A DNA stretch of 64,000 nt from Acanthornis magna (taxonomy: Eukaryota; Chordata; Aves; Passeriformes; Acanthizidae): NCBI GenBank assembly GCA_036785705.1, contig JAWUZG010001089.1, forward strand, positions 1-64,000, in the 5' to 3' direction. This document shows, piece after piece, positions 31,331 to 46,760 of this stretch. Position 1 is the stretch's first letter; each line of letters starts with the position of its first letter. The position numbers were made by a program, and so were the translations under genes. A model generated the notes under the pieces. It saw nothing but the letters and a program-made list of their open reading frames with translations. It did no database searches and was not told the DNA's origin.

Positions 31331-31461
31331 CTATTCTATTCTATTCTATTCTATTCTATTCTATTCTATTCTATTCTATTCTATTCTATTCTATTCTAAT
31401 TCTATTCTATTCTATTCTATTCTATCCCTATCCCATCCCATCCCATCCCATCCCATCCCAT
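31331..31461 (+). repeat. CTATT then CCCAT pentamer microsatellite at the CR1 tail
   Basis: CTATT units from 31331 to about 31425, with one slipped unit near 31398, pass into CCCAT units to about 31461. The array probably expanded from the CR1 tail repeat. Confidence 0.95.
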
Positions 31462-34400
31462 CTCTCCTCTAACAAGTAATAAGGAAGCAGGGTATCTAGC
31501 TTAGATTCTAGCTCTTTTTAAAATTGTGTTAAAATTGTAGGGGGTCACAGCTGAGGAAATTCTGCCAATATCACACCAAAAACTTCCTGCTTCACAGTAT
31601 GAAGCCTGGTACAGTGGAAATCCTATTAAGACAAATATTTACAGATAAAAATGATGTTGAATGAAAGTTTCAGTGTTCTCTTTTTCATCAGCAGTTACGC
31701 AAATCACTTTCTGCTCTACCACAAATATTGATTTATATTAATCACAAAACCTTCATGACTTGCAGGCATGAAAGAAAATCAATACAGTAATGGTTGGTTT
31801 TCTGCTAGCCAGCACATTTGTGTGACAGAAGAGGGCACACAATGAAGCCCTGTGGTAAGTCTGTAGGTAAACGGATGAGAAATGTGAGAGCAAAAATGCT
31901 GGTAGTGAATGGGAAGTAAATCCTTTAACAGCCCTAACACAGATATGCTTTGAATGCTGATTTTACTCCATCTCAGAAGCCTATATTTAGAATTCAGCAT
32001 GGGAGAACAGCTCTAGGGAACCACATTTCCACAAGGCATTTGGTACATCTCAGACTTATTATTCAGATGCTACTGACAGATCTCCTCTCCTACTCTTCAT
32101 ACGTAAAAATTGCCACAATGAAGCTTAATTATTCAATAGTAACAGTGCATTTCATTCATACACACTTCTCTGTAAAACAGACACTGCTGTGTAACTCCAT
32201 GACCAATGTAACAATGTGCTCTTTAAAATAACACCTCCATGATCTCAAACATACCTGTGTCAGAAAAGTCAGCATACAGATGAATTACTACTTCTGTGTC
32301 ACTGGAACTGATATAACAGGATCTGTAGCATGAAAACCAAAGCACAGATGCCAGCTGAATCACACAGCTGATAGAACGAGACTAAAAGAGAGTAAAATAC
32401 ATCCATCTGTCCTGACTGAGGTACTGACTTCTTAGACTACTCTGTCTCCTGAAATGCACAAGGCCAGTGCAGTCAACAGAGATATTCTTGTTTATGTTTG
32501 CAATGAATTTTCACATAGACCTTTTTCTACTGAATTGTGGTTTACCGCTCACAAGCTGAATCTAGTTCTGCTTAAAAAAAATAGTGCTATTAGTCTATGC
32601 AATTCTGTAATGGAGTAGGAAATAAAGATTATAAAAAGTCACTGAATGCACTCTCTTAAAGTGTCCCAAAATTCCTTTTGCAGATAAGAAATTTTGGGGA
32701 AAGTCAGTTTTCTTTTTGTAGTGCACCAGGGAGGCAAAACTGCATGCCACAATCTTAATTACAGTTTTACATGCTCGGAAACGAGCTATGCTGTCAGTAG
32801 TTTGTAGCTACAGTAAATGAAAGCAGAATCTACTTTTTAGTGACAGAAGACAACATAAGAAAAGTATGAGTATGCATTAGTAGCACTTAAAGAGATTATG
32901 ATACGGCTGAAGATTTTTATAACATTAACTTCCAATATTAATGAATGCACATGAATTTCAGACATAACAACTTCTATTTAATTTACAAGGTTGCCAGTTT
33001 GTCTTTAAAGACAATTCAAAAGGGAAACAAAAATGACAATCACAAAAAAAATACCTATTTAAATCTTTAAATCTAATCTGTGGAACCTGCTTCACAAATG
33101 AACTCTTTGCAGTAATGCATTCCTGTCTTGATAAAATGTTGAGATTTGCAAGGAAATGAACAGATACTATTTTCTAATTCTCTCTAGAAACCCAGAAAAG
33201 AACGGTTAGGTTCTATTTACCCTGTCTAAATGAAGCTGGAGGAACTGTCCAGAGCATATGAATATAATATAAATATAAAAATATAATAAAAACTGTAAAT
33301 TTGGAGGTGGTAGTCTTGACCAGGTTGGTTGATGTTCTTTCTACTGAGGTCTGCTTTTCTCCTGTGAAGTTACTGACTATAATGCAGGTGAATAACAACC
33401 AACAAGAAACTGGTAACAAAAGTGTAATGGATTATTGCATCAATGATTTCTGTGATTTCACTTAAGGTGATAATTTGCTACTAAATTCTGCTATTTAGAG
33501 GTTGAATTATCTCAAAATTGTATTGTAATTTAAACAATTGGTAAAAGTCCTAAAGTAGGAATGCTAATATGGGCTTTAGAGGGGAAGAAAAAAGCAACAA
33601 GAAGGAAGATTTAACAAAATATTTGGAAATTTTAAAAATAATTTTACTCTGTAAGTGCAAAGAAGGTGAGTATGCATTTTATGGAATTCAGTAAGCGAAA
33701 AAATTTATCTGCAACCATTATTTCTCCTTCTTTGTATACAGAACCCCTATATAATGTGAGAAATCACTGAAAAATATTTTACTAAAAACAAGACTAGTGT
33801 AATATCATGCAGCCTAAGGAAAAATTGTGGAGTTTTTATACATCAAAATGCTTTACAGAATGAAATGTTCTGGATTTTTTTTTTTTTTTTTTAATTTTGA
33901 AAATATAAGTGTTTTCCCGGTACTTTCAATACAAACAAAAGTACTTTGGAACAAAAGCCTCAAAACATTTAATGCAAGCACTGGAATATATTTCCCTGAG
34001 TCCTTATGTAATGTTACTTTTCAAAAAAGACAACTTCAGTGCAAAACCTGCAATCCTCAAGCCCTGGAGAACTGTGGGAGCTGTAGTTCCAGCGACTGTC
34101 ACTTCACCTTCTCCGTCACCTGCAAACTCTGTGGTCAGACTCAGCCTTTTGCCAAATTCAGAATATCTCTGCACACAGAGATCTGGGGGTCAGGCAGTAC
34201 AGGAGGAGTGAAGAATGAGGGAAGAACGCACCCACACACAGCTCCCACGAGGCACCAGAGCAGCACACACCTGCCACACACACCTCAAAGTCACCTGAAA
34301 TGAGACTCCGCAACTCAGCAAACTGTTTTCATTTTGTTTGATTCAAACTAAAGGTTTACTTTAGATTTCCATGGCAGAATATTTGCATCTGAAGGCACTG

Positions 34401-35980
34401 AGAGGGAGCTGAGGTTATTGGGTTTTATGACCAGAAGAGACATGAAACCAGAGACATGAATGAGGCTCTCCAGCAACTCACAGAATTAATCAGTCACGTG
34501 TTTCCTATCCTGCAAGAACTTCAGCTCCACACAGTAGCAATATTCCCTCCCGGCTAAATTCTATGCCTATGTAATTATATCCAGTTCTGCTGCAGTTAAT
34601 AAAGCGGCAGAAATTTACAGCAAGGGTTAGCACACCAATCTCAGCCACCTTCAGCCTTGGTATTAAGCACAGAATATCTCCATTTATCTCATTTGTTCCT
34701 TTCATAAACATCTTTAGAAGAGTTCTACCTATTGCATAAGAATTTATTTCCTCAAATTACTACATCACGCATCAGAGTAATTTCAACACTTATTTCCTTC
34801 CAACAATTCAGATAATTATGTTTAAGGACTTAGAACAAGCTTACATAAAGTCACTTTACTTTATTTATTATGTGACGGTTGCTGTATTACTCATGAGTAA
34901 CCAGAGCCTGTCACATTGCAAAATTTCATGAATAATATGTCATATATTATGCATGCATGTATAGTTCAGCATTGTCAAATATAACCAATTAATAAAACAA
35001 ACGAAGAATGCATAATTGAAGTGCTAAATCTGAGAACTCAGAATTGAAATTACTAACAGAGGATTACCCATCTGCCAGGAAAATATCCATTGTAAGCAAT
35101 CCGAGTGCAGTCAACCAATCTACAGTTTTTTTTAAAAATTAAGTATTGCTATTAGAAACTGATTATACTTTTTAACAGCAATAAATCCCCATGAAATTAG
35201 TTATTGTTTACCACAGCTGTAGCATTAACCTTTTGAAGCAAATTTAGCAAATTGCTAGCTAATGCTAATGACCAATTTTGAAAGGGATTACTCCTTAATT
35301 ATATCATATACAGTAGTAGTCATAAGATAGGATCATTTTGACGCCAGCTGCATCTTAACAGGAACAGTCTGAATTGGAACGAAGAACATTAACCCAAAAT
35401 CAGTAGCTCATATAATTAGAAGGAGCATGAGGACTACTCAGATGTGGTTTTTTTTTGTATGAGCAGGAAAAAAGAAACACCTTTGGTTTACATTAGAATG
35501 ATCATGCTCTTTTAAAAGAACAGCTAAAGCGTGAACAACTGCTCCCAAGGACCTATCTATTGTCAGACTTATGCAGTGTGCTTGCTCAATTGTTTGCTTC
35601 GTGTGACCTAACCACCAGGACACAAGGGAACATGGGACAGCCTTATTTTCAAGGCAGACATTTATTATTTAGGAGACCCTGAGTTACAAAGCTTTTAGAA
35701 AGGGCCACTAGCTTCTTTTCTTACAAAACCACCACCAACATAGCAAATAATCTCTTCAAAACCTGTTTATTCTATATAATATGTTACGAGCCACTGCAGC
35801 TATTAGTATTAAATGCAAATTTCAGAATCTGATCAATATATGCAAGATCGTTTAATTAAATTGGTGTTAGTTTTATCTGTGGTTGAAATGGAATAAAATG
35901 GAAAATGATTGTCACAATTCCATTGCCTCTTATTCCAAAGGAGCTGCTGGATGTGCTTTTGACCCCAACTCAGGCAGAGT
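31462..35980. other. AT-rich intergenic or intronic sequence
   Basis: No supported gene. Contains a T18 run at 33875-33892. The 158-codon open frame at 33827-34303 spans that T-run and is not convincing as coding sequence. Confidence 0.5.
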
Positions 35981-36057
35981 TTCAGGGGGTTTCAGGGGGT
36001 TTCAGGGGGTGAAATTGTAGCAAAGAATTCAGGGGGTGAAATTGTAGCAAAGAATTC
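35981..36057 (+). repeat. Compound minisatellite (10-bp and 27-bp units)
   Basis: Three perfect copies of TTCAGGGGGT (35981-36010) are followed by a 27-bp unit, GAAATTGTAGCAAAGAATTC plus AGGGGGT (36011-36037). The first 20 bases of that unit are then repeated (36038-36057). The longer unit reuses the GGGGGT core of the short one. Confidence 0.95.
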
Positions 36058-39000
36058 TTCTTACAAGAAGCAGGGATTTTCTAGCACCTCCAAGAACCAA
36101 GGAGCTCCTGCCACAACAGAAGTGCAAGAGCAATGGTTGTAGGCTGCTGCTGTGCCAACTCCGGCAACTGAAGCCATCTCCTCAACTCCAAATAAATTAA
36201 GCACTCTCCAGCATCTTCTGTATATTCTACCCCATGCAATTAGGTCAGGAAGATGACCTAATTGCAGGGTGTAGAATAAGTAGAAGCACAAAATGTCCAC
36301 ATTTATGCTTGTAGAAGCAGAGTCCCCCGAAATGGGGAAAAAATCAGATCTTCCAAGCAGAAAATGAGGATATTTAGCAAAATGCAGCAATGTTCTACAG
36401 CGAGTGCAACTCACAGCAGCCATTTCTGCCCATGGCTTTGTGACATTGGCAAGTGGTTGCCACGTCACTGCCAGCACAGTGGCCTCCATCTCTTCTCCCT
36501 TAGTACAGCTGAAGAGCTGGTTTTAGAGTATGGTAGGAGCTCGCTCTCTCTCCTGCAGATAACCAAGTGCTCCCTAAAGCACAAGATCTGATATGGAGGC
36601 ACAAGTGGTATTTACTCCAAACCTCATTTCAGGCTCATTTAAGATTGATCTGCAGTACAAATGACAAAGTATTTGTCATATATTTCATTTTAGCAAATTT
36701 ATAAAGTAAATGGCACACAAAATCTCATGTAATCCCCTGGTTAATCAAAACTGCTAAAGGGCTTAAATACTTAAAGTATTACAGCTCCAACTTGAAAATC
36801 ATCTTTTTTCATGTTTGTTACTTATTTTTGTGCATGGCTAAGATGAGTAAAATCTCGAACCAGAGGGATAACTACTCCCAAACACGCAGGCATTTGGATC
36901 CAGATCTGAACTTTGTGGTTGGCCTTGCCTCCCACTGGCTGAAGCCCAAACCTCCATTACCAAGCACCCCAAACTGTGATACTGATGAGAACACATGTGG
37001 GAAACTTTGCTCTTACGCACATATAACTCCAAAGTTGTCACCACTTCCCTCTCCACAGCCTTGGCTGTGAATGAAGCCCAGTGGTGCCGCAGTTCATTCT
37101 TCCTCCTCTTTATATTCATATTTTCTCCCCACTTTGAAATATATTTTCATACAATGCCAACTGGAAGCCCTCAAAGCTGGAATGCTTGCTGTCACTTAGA
37201 CTATGCAAGGGAGGCAAATTTTATTGGAAACATTCCTTCCTTTCCTTTTAAGTTTTGCTGCTCCCACGCTGTTGTTGGCAGCTTTAGATCCATATCAGAA
37301 GAAAAGCATGTAAAATGCATGCAGTTAGGCAGTGGTCCTCTAAGGCACTTCATGTGCACAAATATCTGCAGCTGTGCACTGCTTCTGATCTGCAGGAGAC
37401 TTCATATGGGCACTGAGATCAGCACACATCAAATCCCTGTTATTAAACACATGTGTCTTTAAAGCAATGAGCCTTAATTCCTGTTAAGAGAGTCCAATAA
37501 TAAGAAGAAAAATAAATTATATTCGCCCCTAGCAGAAGGGAAATGACAATCTCATTCTCTCTGTTCAGGTCATACCAGCCCGGAAATGCAAGAACATAAA
37601 AGACTAATAAGGCTTATAGTGAGATGTCTTAAAAATCCTGAAGTACACTTAGCATTCAAATAATATTTACAGTTTTTTCCTCTCTATATATAGCCAGATG
37701 TCTGTTATGACTTAACACTCTTGGTAGGCAGCAAGAACAGTCAGCTAAAAGCCAAAACTAAGTGCATTCAGATTCCTACCTGATGTCTATTTTTAACCAT
37801 GAAGATGAGAAGCTGGGAACAAATTAACAGGCAAGGTATTAATCTCAAAGCACATTTATATTGAGTTTAACTGTCTTACTGAAAGTAATCCTTATAAACT
37901 AAGGAGCACAGAGCATAACAAAGGAGAAGCTAAGTGATAATTGAGGAGTTGCTATATGCAAGTGAGACTAGCTGACGCAAAAGTCCACTTTGGCTTCATG
38001 CCCTGAAATCATATGCTGCAAATGAAGTAAAAACAAGAAGGAGATTGATGGAAAAGCCAATGAATAGTAACACTTCCTTGCAATTATTATTTTTCTTTCT
38101 TATATATGAATTGAGATATAACTCCATGCTGACCTTTGAAATACATGCCTAAAAAGTACAGCATTTTAGCCCTGAGTTTAGGAAATGTAATGTACGATGA
38201 GAGACTTAGGAAGGCATACAGCAATAATTCGCAGGAAATACTGCACTTCTGTCATGTAATTTTACAACCAACATAAATTCATATGGGTACATATTTCAGC
38301 TGGCTTCTAGAGAGCTACCCATCAGTACAAATCCCCACCGAATGGAGCAGCCATACACCTCAAAAGATATTGGCATTAGTAGAACCATATCTTGCAGCCT
38401 TGCTCATGCAGAAATTCCTACCAACACCTTGAGAAATGTTACTGGTACAAAAAATTTAGGACACAACAGAAAAGCTGGCAATATGCCTCTTTCTTTTTCT
38501 AGACTCTGCTTGCCAGGTTACTGATAAAATCAAATCTTTATACATGGTTGTGTTTCTGCCCTGCTTTTGAGATTTGCACTCTATGTGCAAATCTATATTT
38601 GGGCCTTTATCCATGGCTGTGCACAAGGTGTTTCAGGACATCTCTCCAGCCTGAGCACAAGCCCTAGAGGATCCAGTGGTACTGATGGGCACAGCAACTC
38701 ACAAAAGACTCACAGCTATCATCTACAAGGAATATTCAATGATATGCATAGAACAGGTTGGTGATTCCTACCCTAGCACCCTTCTGTTTCTAGTGAATAT
38801 ATAGATCCAACAGGACACACACCCTGGCAAAAGTTTAGATATTTCTGATTTTACTTACAGAAGGACAAAGTCTTGGTGGTTACATTTAGCAAGGAAATAA
38901 AAGAATTGCTGCTTTTTAAGTCTTTTAATACTGGATTTTTAAATAATTCATTCTACATGTATAATATGTAATTGAATTATCCTAGGCAACAATCAGCTGG

Positions 39001-42000
39001 AAAAGGCTGGAGATTTTTTAGGGTTATTTTTGCTTTACTTCCCAGTGTAGTATAATCTTAAATTGCAGATATGGGTATCTGACATTATACTATGCCAAGA
39101 AAAACCCTTCACACTTCCATTTATTTTTTCTACTCAGCAGATGGCCATTTAGTGGATGCAAGCTTCTGCACTGAGGTGTATAAGAGCTGCTCTTATAACC
39201 TTTATCTTTGGAGTGAGGTAGGCCTGGTACCTTTTAGTTACTTTCCTTCAGTGTGAGCCTGCCACTGAAATTTGTTTTCTTGTCCTTGCTGTGAAATTAT
39301 GAGTCTTGGTTGTGTTTGTTTCAAAAATACTGCAATTGATAATATATACAAAGTTCTCCTTGCAAGGCAGTCCCTAACCAATTCACAGGTAATATAAGTC
39401 TCTTTCCTAAAGCTGATGTCAGGAATATTTTGTCACTTGAAGTGAGGCAGAAACAAGCTTCAAATTCACATTGATCACCCCCTCTCCAAAACACTGACAT
39501 TTCAATTCCTATATCCCTCTGCTGCACAACTGATAGGCCTGGGCAATTCATTCTTGTTTTCCTGCATTCCCAATCTGCCCTTACCAGCTGTCCTTACACT
39601 GAAAACCAACTCGTGTTTGCAACTGGATGCGTAAAATATGACTTAAAAAAACATACCAGTAACAGTGAAGATGTGAATATGAAAATACTAAATGCCAGAC
39701 TGTTGTTGACTTTGATATTTCATGTTTGATGAACAAACTGGGATTCCCAAGTTGAGGAAGTGGTAATTAGCATGGTGGCTGCCTCAAGTACACATCCATC
39801 CCTGTGAACAGGATAGTCCTGATATCTGTTAAGAGGTAGTAATAGACTGCATTCTTCATCCTTCTAACACCTAAAGCCTTATTGTGAAGGTAACACACAT
39901 GCAACTTGTGATAAACCTGCAAACCCCAAAGTCCTCTTAGTGGCATCAGCCCTGTTCATATCAAATGAGCATTTATTTTCCTTAAATCCAGAAATCATGT
40001 GATGACTCATCAAGTATTGGCAAAGCTCTCTGCAGGCAATAAGAGAGTGGTGAGTAGAACAGAGACTTAGTGGATGTGTTGAAAATGCCACAAAGAACAA
40101 TGTGTAACCAATGTTATTTGGCATATATGCCCATATTTTATAGTACAAGGTGTTAGTAGCTGTCTGTCAAGGAATAAAAATATAACAATAGTCATGATGT
40201 CTTGTACCACTCCTCTACCTTCTCATAAAGCATAAATACTCAGCTTTTACCTCCATGTTTAACAATCGGTGATATTACAGTAATATTTAGAACTTCTTTA
40301 CCTTAAGCAGTAAAAATAACTTCACTGAGGAATTATGAATTCAACTTCAATGGCCAAATTAAGGATTTGGTTTCAGCTCAACATTTTCTTGGGACCTGCT
40401 TATTCAGTAATTATATTCACAAAACAAAACAAAACAAAAACCCCCAGGACTTCTTAATTTTACTGAACTTTTACAGTTCCTCCCAGTCTTTCCTATGAGT
40501 TTTTTAATCAATGGAGTCATTAAACTGAAGGAATTCTGCATTTGTCTGCACAGTAAAGATCGGATTGTGATCACATACTTCTTTTACTATGAATTTTTCA
40601 ATCTTTAGACAAGGACTAGGGAAAAAGGATAGAGCAGTTAAATAAGAAAGAAAAGTAAGAAAAATATAAACCCAAGCATTTAGTCTTAATTCAGATTATT
40701 TTCTGATGTACCTTTTTATACAAAATTCATCATAATTCACTCTTTTTCCTTGGTCTTGCTGAAAAATATGTTAAGAAAAATTGCGTCTGCCGTGTCTGAG
40801 AGAGCTGGTGCATATTAAAAAAATCTATGGGTCAGTGAAAATGGAGTTTTATGATAGAACACAAAATACAGTATAAAAAAGTATACAAAATACAGTATAA
40901 AAAGTATACAAAATGTAATAAAATAAGAGGAAGCAAAACTTGCTACAAGCAAATTTCATCATTTCATACTGTGGTGCATCTGCATAAAACAGCAGCTGGA
41001 ACTGCTCTGCAGCCTTTATAACCTTCTGTTCGTGGTTCTCAACACACGGAGTTACTGGCGTTGTATGTGCACAGAAACTGCCACACCATTATCACACAGG
41101 AAAGCGAACACATTATTATTTTCTCCCTTTTCTCCCATCCCTAGCTAATGTCTCATCATAACAACCTCATCAGCTATCACCGATAATCTGCCCTACCTCT
41201 TATCTTCATCTCAAATGCAACTCAAAAAATGACTCTAAGGTAATAACCATGGCCAGCCTGGCTGTGAGCTGAAGGCAGACAGGGAACTGGGAAAAGCAGC
41301 ACGTGCAAAAGGCTGACCTTCAAAACAGCCATTTGCAAAACGTATGTGCTGCCATAAAATAACATTAAGTAACCTTTCCTGTGCTGCTGCTCTCAGTTTC
41401 ACACCGAGGCTGATCAACACTGCCCTGCAGCACCCACACACTCATGAAGGTTCCTGGTTTAAAGTCATTTAGCCTAATAATACCACTAGCTTGAAAATAG
41501 CCTAGTGTACCCCACAGAGGTGGCAACAAAGCAAAAGCCAAGCCAGGCCAGACAGCCCAAAGTGTCCCCCCCAGCAGATGACCCCACTGGCTGCCTGGGA
41601 CAGGCACGACCCCCACCTGCAGAAACCCTCAAAGACAGAAGCACTTTCTGGGCCAACCAGCTAGACCGTACAAAATGAAGTTGATGTGGTGAATTCAGTG
41701 AATTTGGTACTTCTGTGAAAGGAGTCAGTTTTCCCTCCACCCTGCCCATCTATAACTTTGTGGGGAAGAGATTTTGTTTTATAAGTTTTGTTTCATAAAT
41801 AATGGCCTATGCCCATGAGACATCATGGGGCTCGCCATAACTGCCCTGGTGCCAAGGGATTCTTTTCCTAATATATACCTGAATATTAGACTGCGGGGCC
41901 CTGCATTCCCTCAACTTGCAGAAAACACTCAGCAATATTATCCAGACCAAAGAAGCTTGGGTACACAGCACGGCTTCAGCTGGAACTCTACTCCATTCAC

Positions 42001-45000
42001 CCACAGTGGGCTAACGACTGCAGCTCAGAGCATGAGGAGCACACAATAAAAAAAGAGTTTGAAGACAACTTTTTTCCTCCACACCACTCATTTACTCTCC
42101 CTGGTGTTGCTCAGGCCTCACAGCTCCCCAGTTCACAGCAGGAACTTCAACCCAGTGTGTTATGACAGGCATATTCCAGTGGCTAAGGCAGCCCCACTGG
42201 CAGTCTTATTCACAAACTCCTTCCAGCATTTCAAAAATTAAAAATAAGCTGATTTGCCATGCATGTGAGATACTTCTTCCACACACAAGTCCACCTGCAA
42301 ACATAAATTTTAAATGTTCCTTTCTCCATTACTTATTCCCTCCATACTTTGTGCTTATACATTGTGGAGCACAGAATGATCTGTTGTTCATTTAAGAGCT
42401 TAAAAATCCATACCAGTTTCCCGGAACTAAAGCCAACACACTGCTTTACTCAAGCGACATCTACTCCACAAAACACAATTACCCAGCAATTGACTACACA
42501 TCAATGGGACAGCACATGATTAGACAACAGTGGGGAATCCTAATGATCCCCTGTGAGAATTAGGGGAGTGCAAGCCTCTCATTTTCTGCTCCATGATGTG
42601 TAGATGAAAAGCGCACTGGAAAGAATACAAAATGAACGGCAGTATTTCTGTGCACATCCTAACTTCATTCCCATGGGAATGTGGAAATCTAACAAGACCA
42701 TGATTATCACATGGAAGACAAAAAAACCACTGACCATAATGTCTTATTTAAAAGCACAATGACTTGTCCACATCTTTAGCCCTGATGTTTTCAAAGTGGC
42801 TCTTAGACACACATACTCAACTCCAAAGTATTTGGGAGCTCGCCAACATCCACAGGTAGGTGGCAGATCCACTGTGCCACAGCTCTAGGGAAACTTCACC
42901 TGACTCTGAGTGGAGGATTACTCCTCTGACAGAGCACTGCAGTGGAATTAATACAGCTCTCCCAAGGCCAGACATAGTGCAACAGCGTGCTGCAAGGACG
43001 CTGACCAATATTTATTTGTTTATTCCATTCCCCATCACATGGGTAGGGGAGAGTTTGAACCATGCATATGGGTTTCTCTAATCTTCTGAAGAAGAAAATA
43101 ATTTCAAAATGAGCTATAAACCATGATTTCACACTCTATTCACTTCAACCCAGGATATATTAACATCCCAAGAGAGATGTGAATGTTACCAAAGGCTGTC
43201 AAATTAACAGAAATACATTGACAAAAAGGATTAGGCTATGTTAGTGCAGCATTAATGGTGCTAAGTGATGGAAAAGCATGGCCTAGCTTACAGCAAAATT
43301 CCTTTTTTCCTGTTCACAAAAAGAAATGCAATTTCTGTCACCTGATTTTTGTCCTTGCTTGATTTGTTTGACATATTTTAAAGGGATTCTGTGGCTTTCT
43401 CTTTCATGGTTCTTTCACAAACAGTACTTTACAAGGTTTGACACATAAAAACTCCTCAACAGAGCTGATCAAATTGCTTCGCAGTTTTAGGAAATTTAGT
43501 GATGCATACGCTACAATACAAATTCAGCAATTATACAGGGAAATTAGGGCAGCAATGTCCAGCATGTGTAATTTTAGCAAATACCTCCTGTCTGGTGTGT
43601 ACTATCTTCCAGTAACTGGATTTTTGACTGCTTTAGGTCTCCTGTGTCACACAGTAAAAAAACAATGTTTCCCTTGTTCCCTGGGCAGCCAATTTTGTGG
43701 AGCACATGCCAACATTATCAATGGGATTTGCCATACTAGATTAACCTCATAGTTCACCTTGTCCAGGACCAAGTGACTAATGTTATCCATATGGTATTTT
43801 CAAATATTACTTATTTTGCCACTCTCAGTAAGCCTAGTTTGATTTCCTTTCTTGGCAACAGATGTGCATTGAACAGGGCTCTCAGTGAGCAATAGCTCTC
43901 TAAAATGTAGCTCAGTTTTCTCTTGTTAACTTCATCCTCTCCCAAAGCATTCTTATCCCACTGCTCAATTGCTGTGCATTTAGTAAGCTTCCTTCTTTCT
44001 TTAGTTTTTCCTATCAATACAGTTCAGTAGAAAGCAGTATGTTTTGAAGACTGTTTGAAGGAATTAGATGGCTGATTTAGCCTGAAACTTATTTATTGTC
44101 ATGTTTGGTGATGATCAACACTGAAGAAGTGACAGTAAGGTACTTTTTACACTGCTCTAAGCTATAGTCAGCAAGGGACTGGGAGAGAAATTACTGGAAC
44201 ATTTCTATCTTCCCAGCATGCACAAATATCTACTGTTGTTGCAAGCATCTGAGACCTGCAGGTCTGGCTCAAAGCTGTCTCTCCTTCCACTGCTCTGATT
44301 CTGTGCCAAAATATCTCAGGTAGTCAGAAGAATCTGACAGCACATCTATCTTCCTGTTATTTATACTCACCAGTGTAGTACTTGAGCAGTTAATGATAAC
44401 ACGCAGTGTACCAACACCAATGTCCTTTGGCAAACATCACTTAGGACACTTCTTTTGCAAGCTGTACACATGTAAAGTGAATATTTCTCTTCTACTTGAG
44501 GAAGTAATAAAGCCTTGGAGTCAGAGACATTAAATTTACTCATCTATTGGGAGAGTTAGAAGATGAAATACAAAGGCTGCTATGCTGTATTTTGGATGAC
44601 CTTAGTTCTAAAGCACCCATGACTATGTGATGTTGTTTGCTCCCTGTCTCAAGTCATTCCCTGTACATTCAATTAGCAAAAATAATTGCTTCATCACAAA
44701 CTGAATAAAAATGCCAAGACCCATTTAGAGACAACAGCAATCATTAAAAAAAACCCATCTGCAGGAGAGCTGAAGGCATTTCAAATACGCATATGAGATT
44801 TAAAAATAGAAGAACACTTCAGAGTGTTCCAACTGCAGACAAAATCCTGTTTAATTTCAAAGGTGGCAGGGTTACTAATGCATCAGCTACTTCAAAGACA
44901 ACAAAATAAATTGCTTTTTTAAAACACTGGCAGTTCCTTCCAACATGATGGGAAATGCATAAGATTTACCAAATATGAAATGTAATGTGCACAGGTTGCT

Positions 45001-46760
45001 CAAAAGATGCCTTAATTTGCATGAGGGAGCATTACAAAAGGCATAACTTATCATCACAGTTAGGCTTAGCTTTGGAAATTGCTGTTCAGTCATGAACCTC
45101 AAATAGTCAACCCACAAGGCCATCTCTCCATTTTATTCCATAATGCTGGAAAAATAAAGTGTTGTTTATATAGCTGGAAGGCTTTGCTCTCTTATAAAAC
45201 ACAACAGGAGAGTAATTTATTTAATATCATTATTTAGCATGTGCATGACCATAGATAAATAGCAATCCACTGAAGAATTTAAGGCCTCCCCTGAAATATT
45301 TTTACAATCCTCTCAAAACCAATGAACTTTTGACTCGGGACTGGGTTTTGTTTTCAACAATTATTTTTCCTAAATCTATTAGCAAGCTCTTATTAACCTT
45401 TGCACTAAATGCAATTAAAAACACAATACCATGCACACAGGAAGGGCATATGCCTGGTTACTGGGATCCTCATTCTCAAGCTGAGATGGCAAAAGTTGTT
45501 CCTCCACGTTGAGTTTTACTGGCTCCATACAGCAACTCGCCAATGAAGTTGCCAAATAAAATATGAAAAGCTATGTTTGGTTTATGGTTGAAAAGTTTTC
45601 CTTGCATTTAGGAGCTCATATAAACACAACACCGCATGGATAACAAAGTCTGAGCCCCTAGGCTTCTAAGGCGTGCTGTGCTGTGTCCTTTGGATGATAT
45701 TATCTCGATGGATCATATTGTCACCTGAAGTCTACCCATTTTAATGAAATTATAGTTTACTCTATGGATCAGGTGATCTTTTAAGATGCTTTCAGAAGAT
45801 GAGCATAAGGAAATATATAATGAAAACATTCAAGTTTATCAACAAAAACCTGAAGCCTGTGTTTCCAAAAAAAAAAAAAAATTGAGAGAAGAAGCTGAGA
45901 AACTGGAGGAAACCAGAGAAACACATAATTGTTTGCAAATAGTGGCTGGGTAAATAAATTCAGGCACAGGCTTGGTACACACTGTGTGATAGAGGAACAG
46001 TTCCCTGCCAAGTCTGAATTTTCATCAGGACATGCACATCTCCATCTGTTGCAGAGCCAAAACAAGAATTCAAGCTCCACAACTGCTTTGAAATTGAGAG
46101 GAACTGCTACCAGGACATTGAGCGATAGTGTAAACCATGTAAAAGAATTATTCTTAATGATTAGTGTTTAATATATGATGGCTATTGATCCAGTTACTGG
46201 ATGTGTTTTACAGGGAATGGAAGTACTCGGGGGGAAAAAAAAGAAGATAATAGTGAGTAATAAATGGAACTTTTAAGTTTTTTCTACCACTTACATATGT
46301 ATGTATAGATATATGGTATAATACTTAAATCAGTGTCTCCAGTTTCTGCCAAACAAAAGAAATGTCAAAGTAGTAATATCATACTTTTCCTATTAATAAA
46401 ACAAGAGGATACTATCACCTTTCAGGAGTGGGAAGGCCTCATCATATTCTGCCTTCCTCTCCAAATTCATTGAACAGCAAATATTTCAAAGGGCTCAATC
46501 TTGTTCATTCACTCCTTTTTTTTTTGTGCAGCTTTGTATAGCTCCTTTGAAGCAGCAGTCCTCAAAGGATCAGATACTGAGTTTTCTAATCCTGTTTCAA
46601 CTTCTCAGCAAGACTTCTGAGTTATGTTAAAGATTAGGCAACATTTTTTCTGTGCTGAGGCCTTCTAGGCATCTGAACAAGGAATGAGCCCCCCAAATAC
46701 GCTAAACAAAGGTGACATTGCTGTTAGCCATAAAAATCCTTAAAGGAGATAATTTCTATT
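36058..46760. other. AT-rich intergenic or intronic sequence
   Basis: No supported gene or RNA. Only small features are visible, such as a 26-bp AT-rich near-tandem repeat at about 40861-40916. Open frames such as 43438-43752 (plus) and 36061-36489 (minus) have no recognisable domain. Confidence 0.5.
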
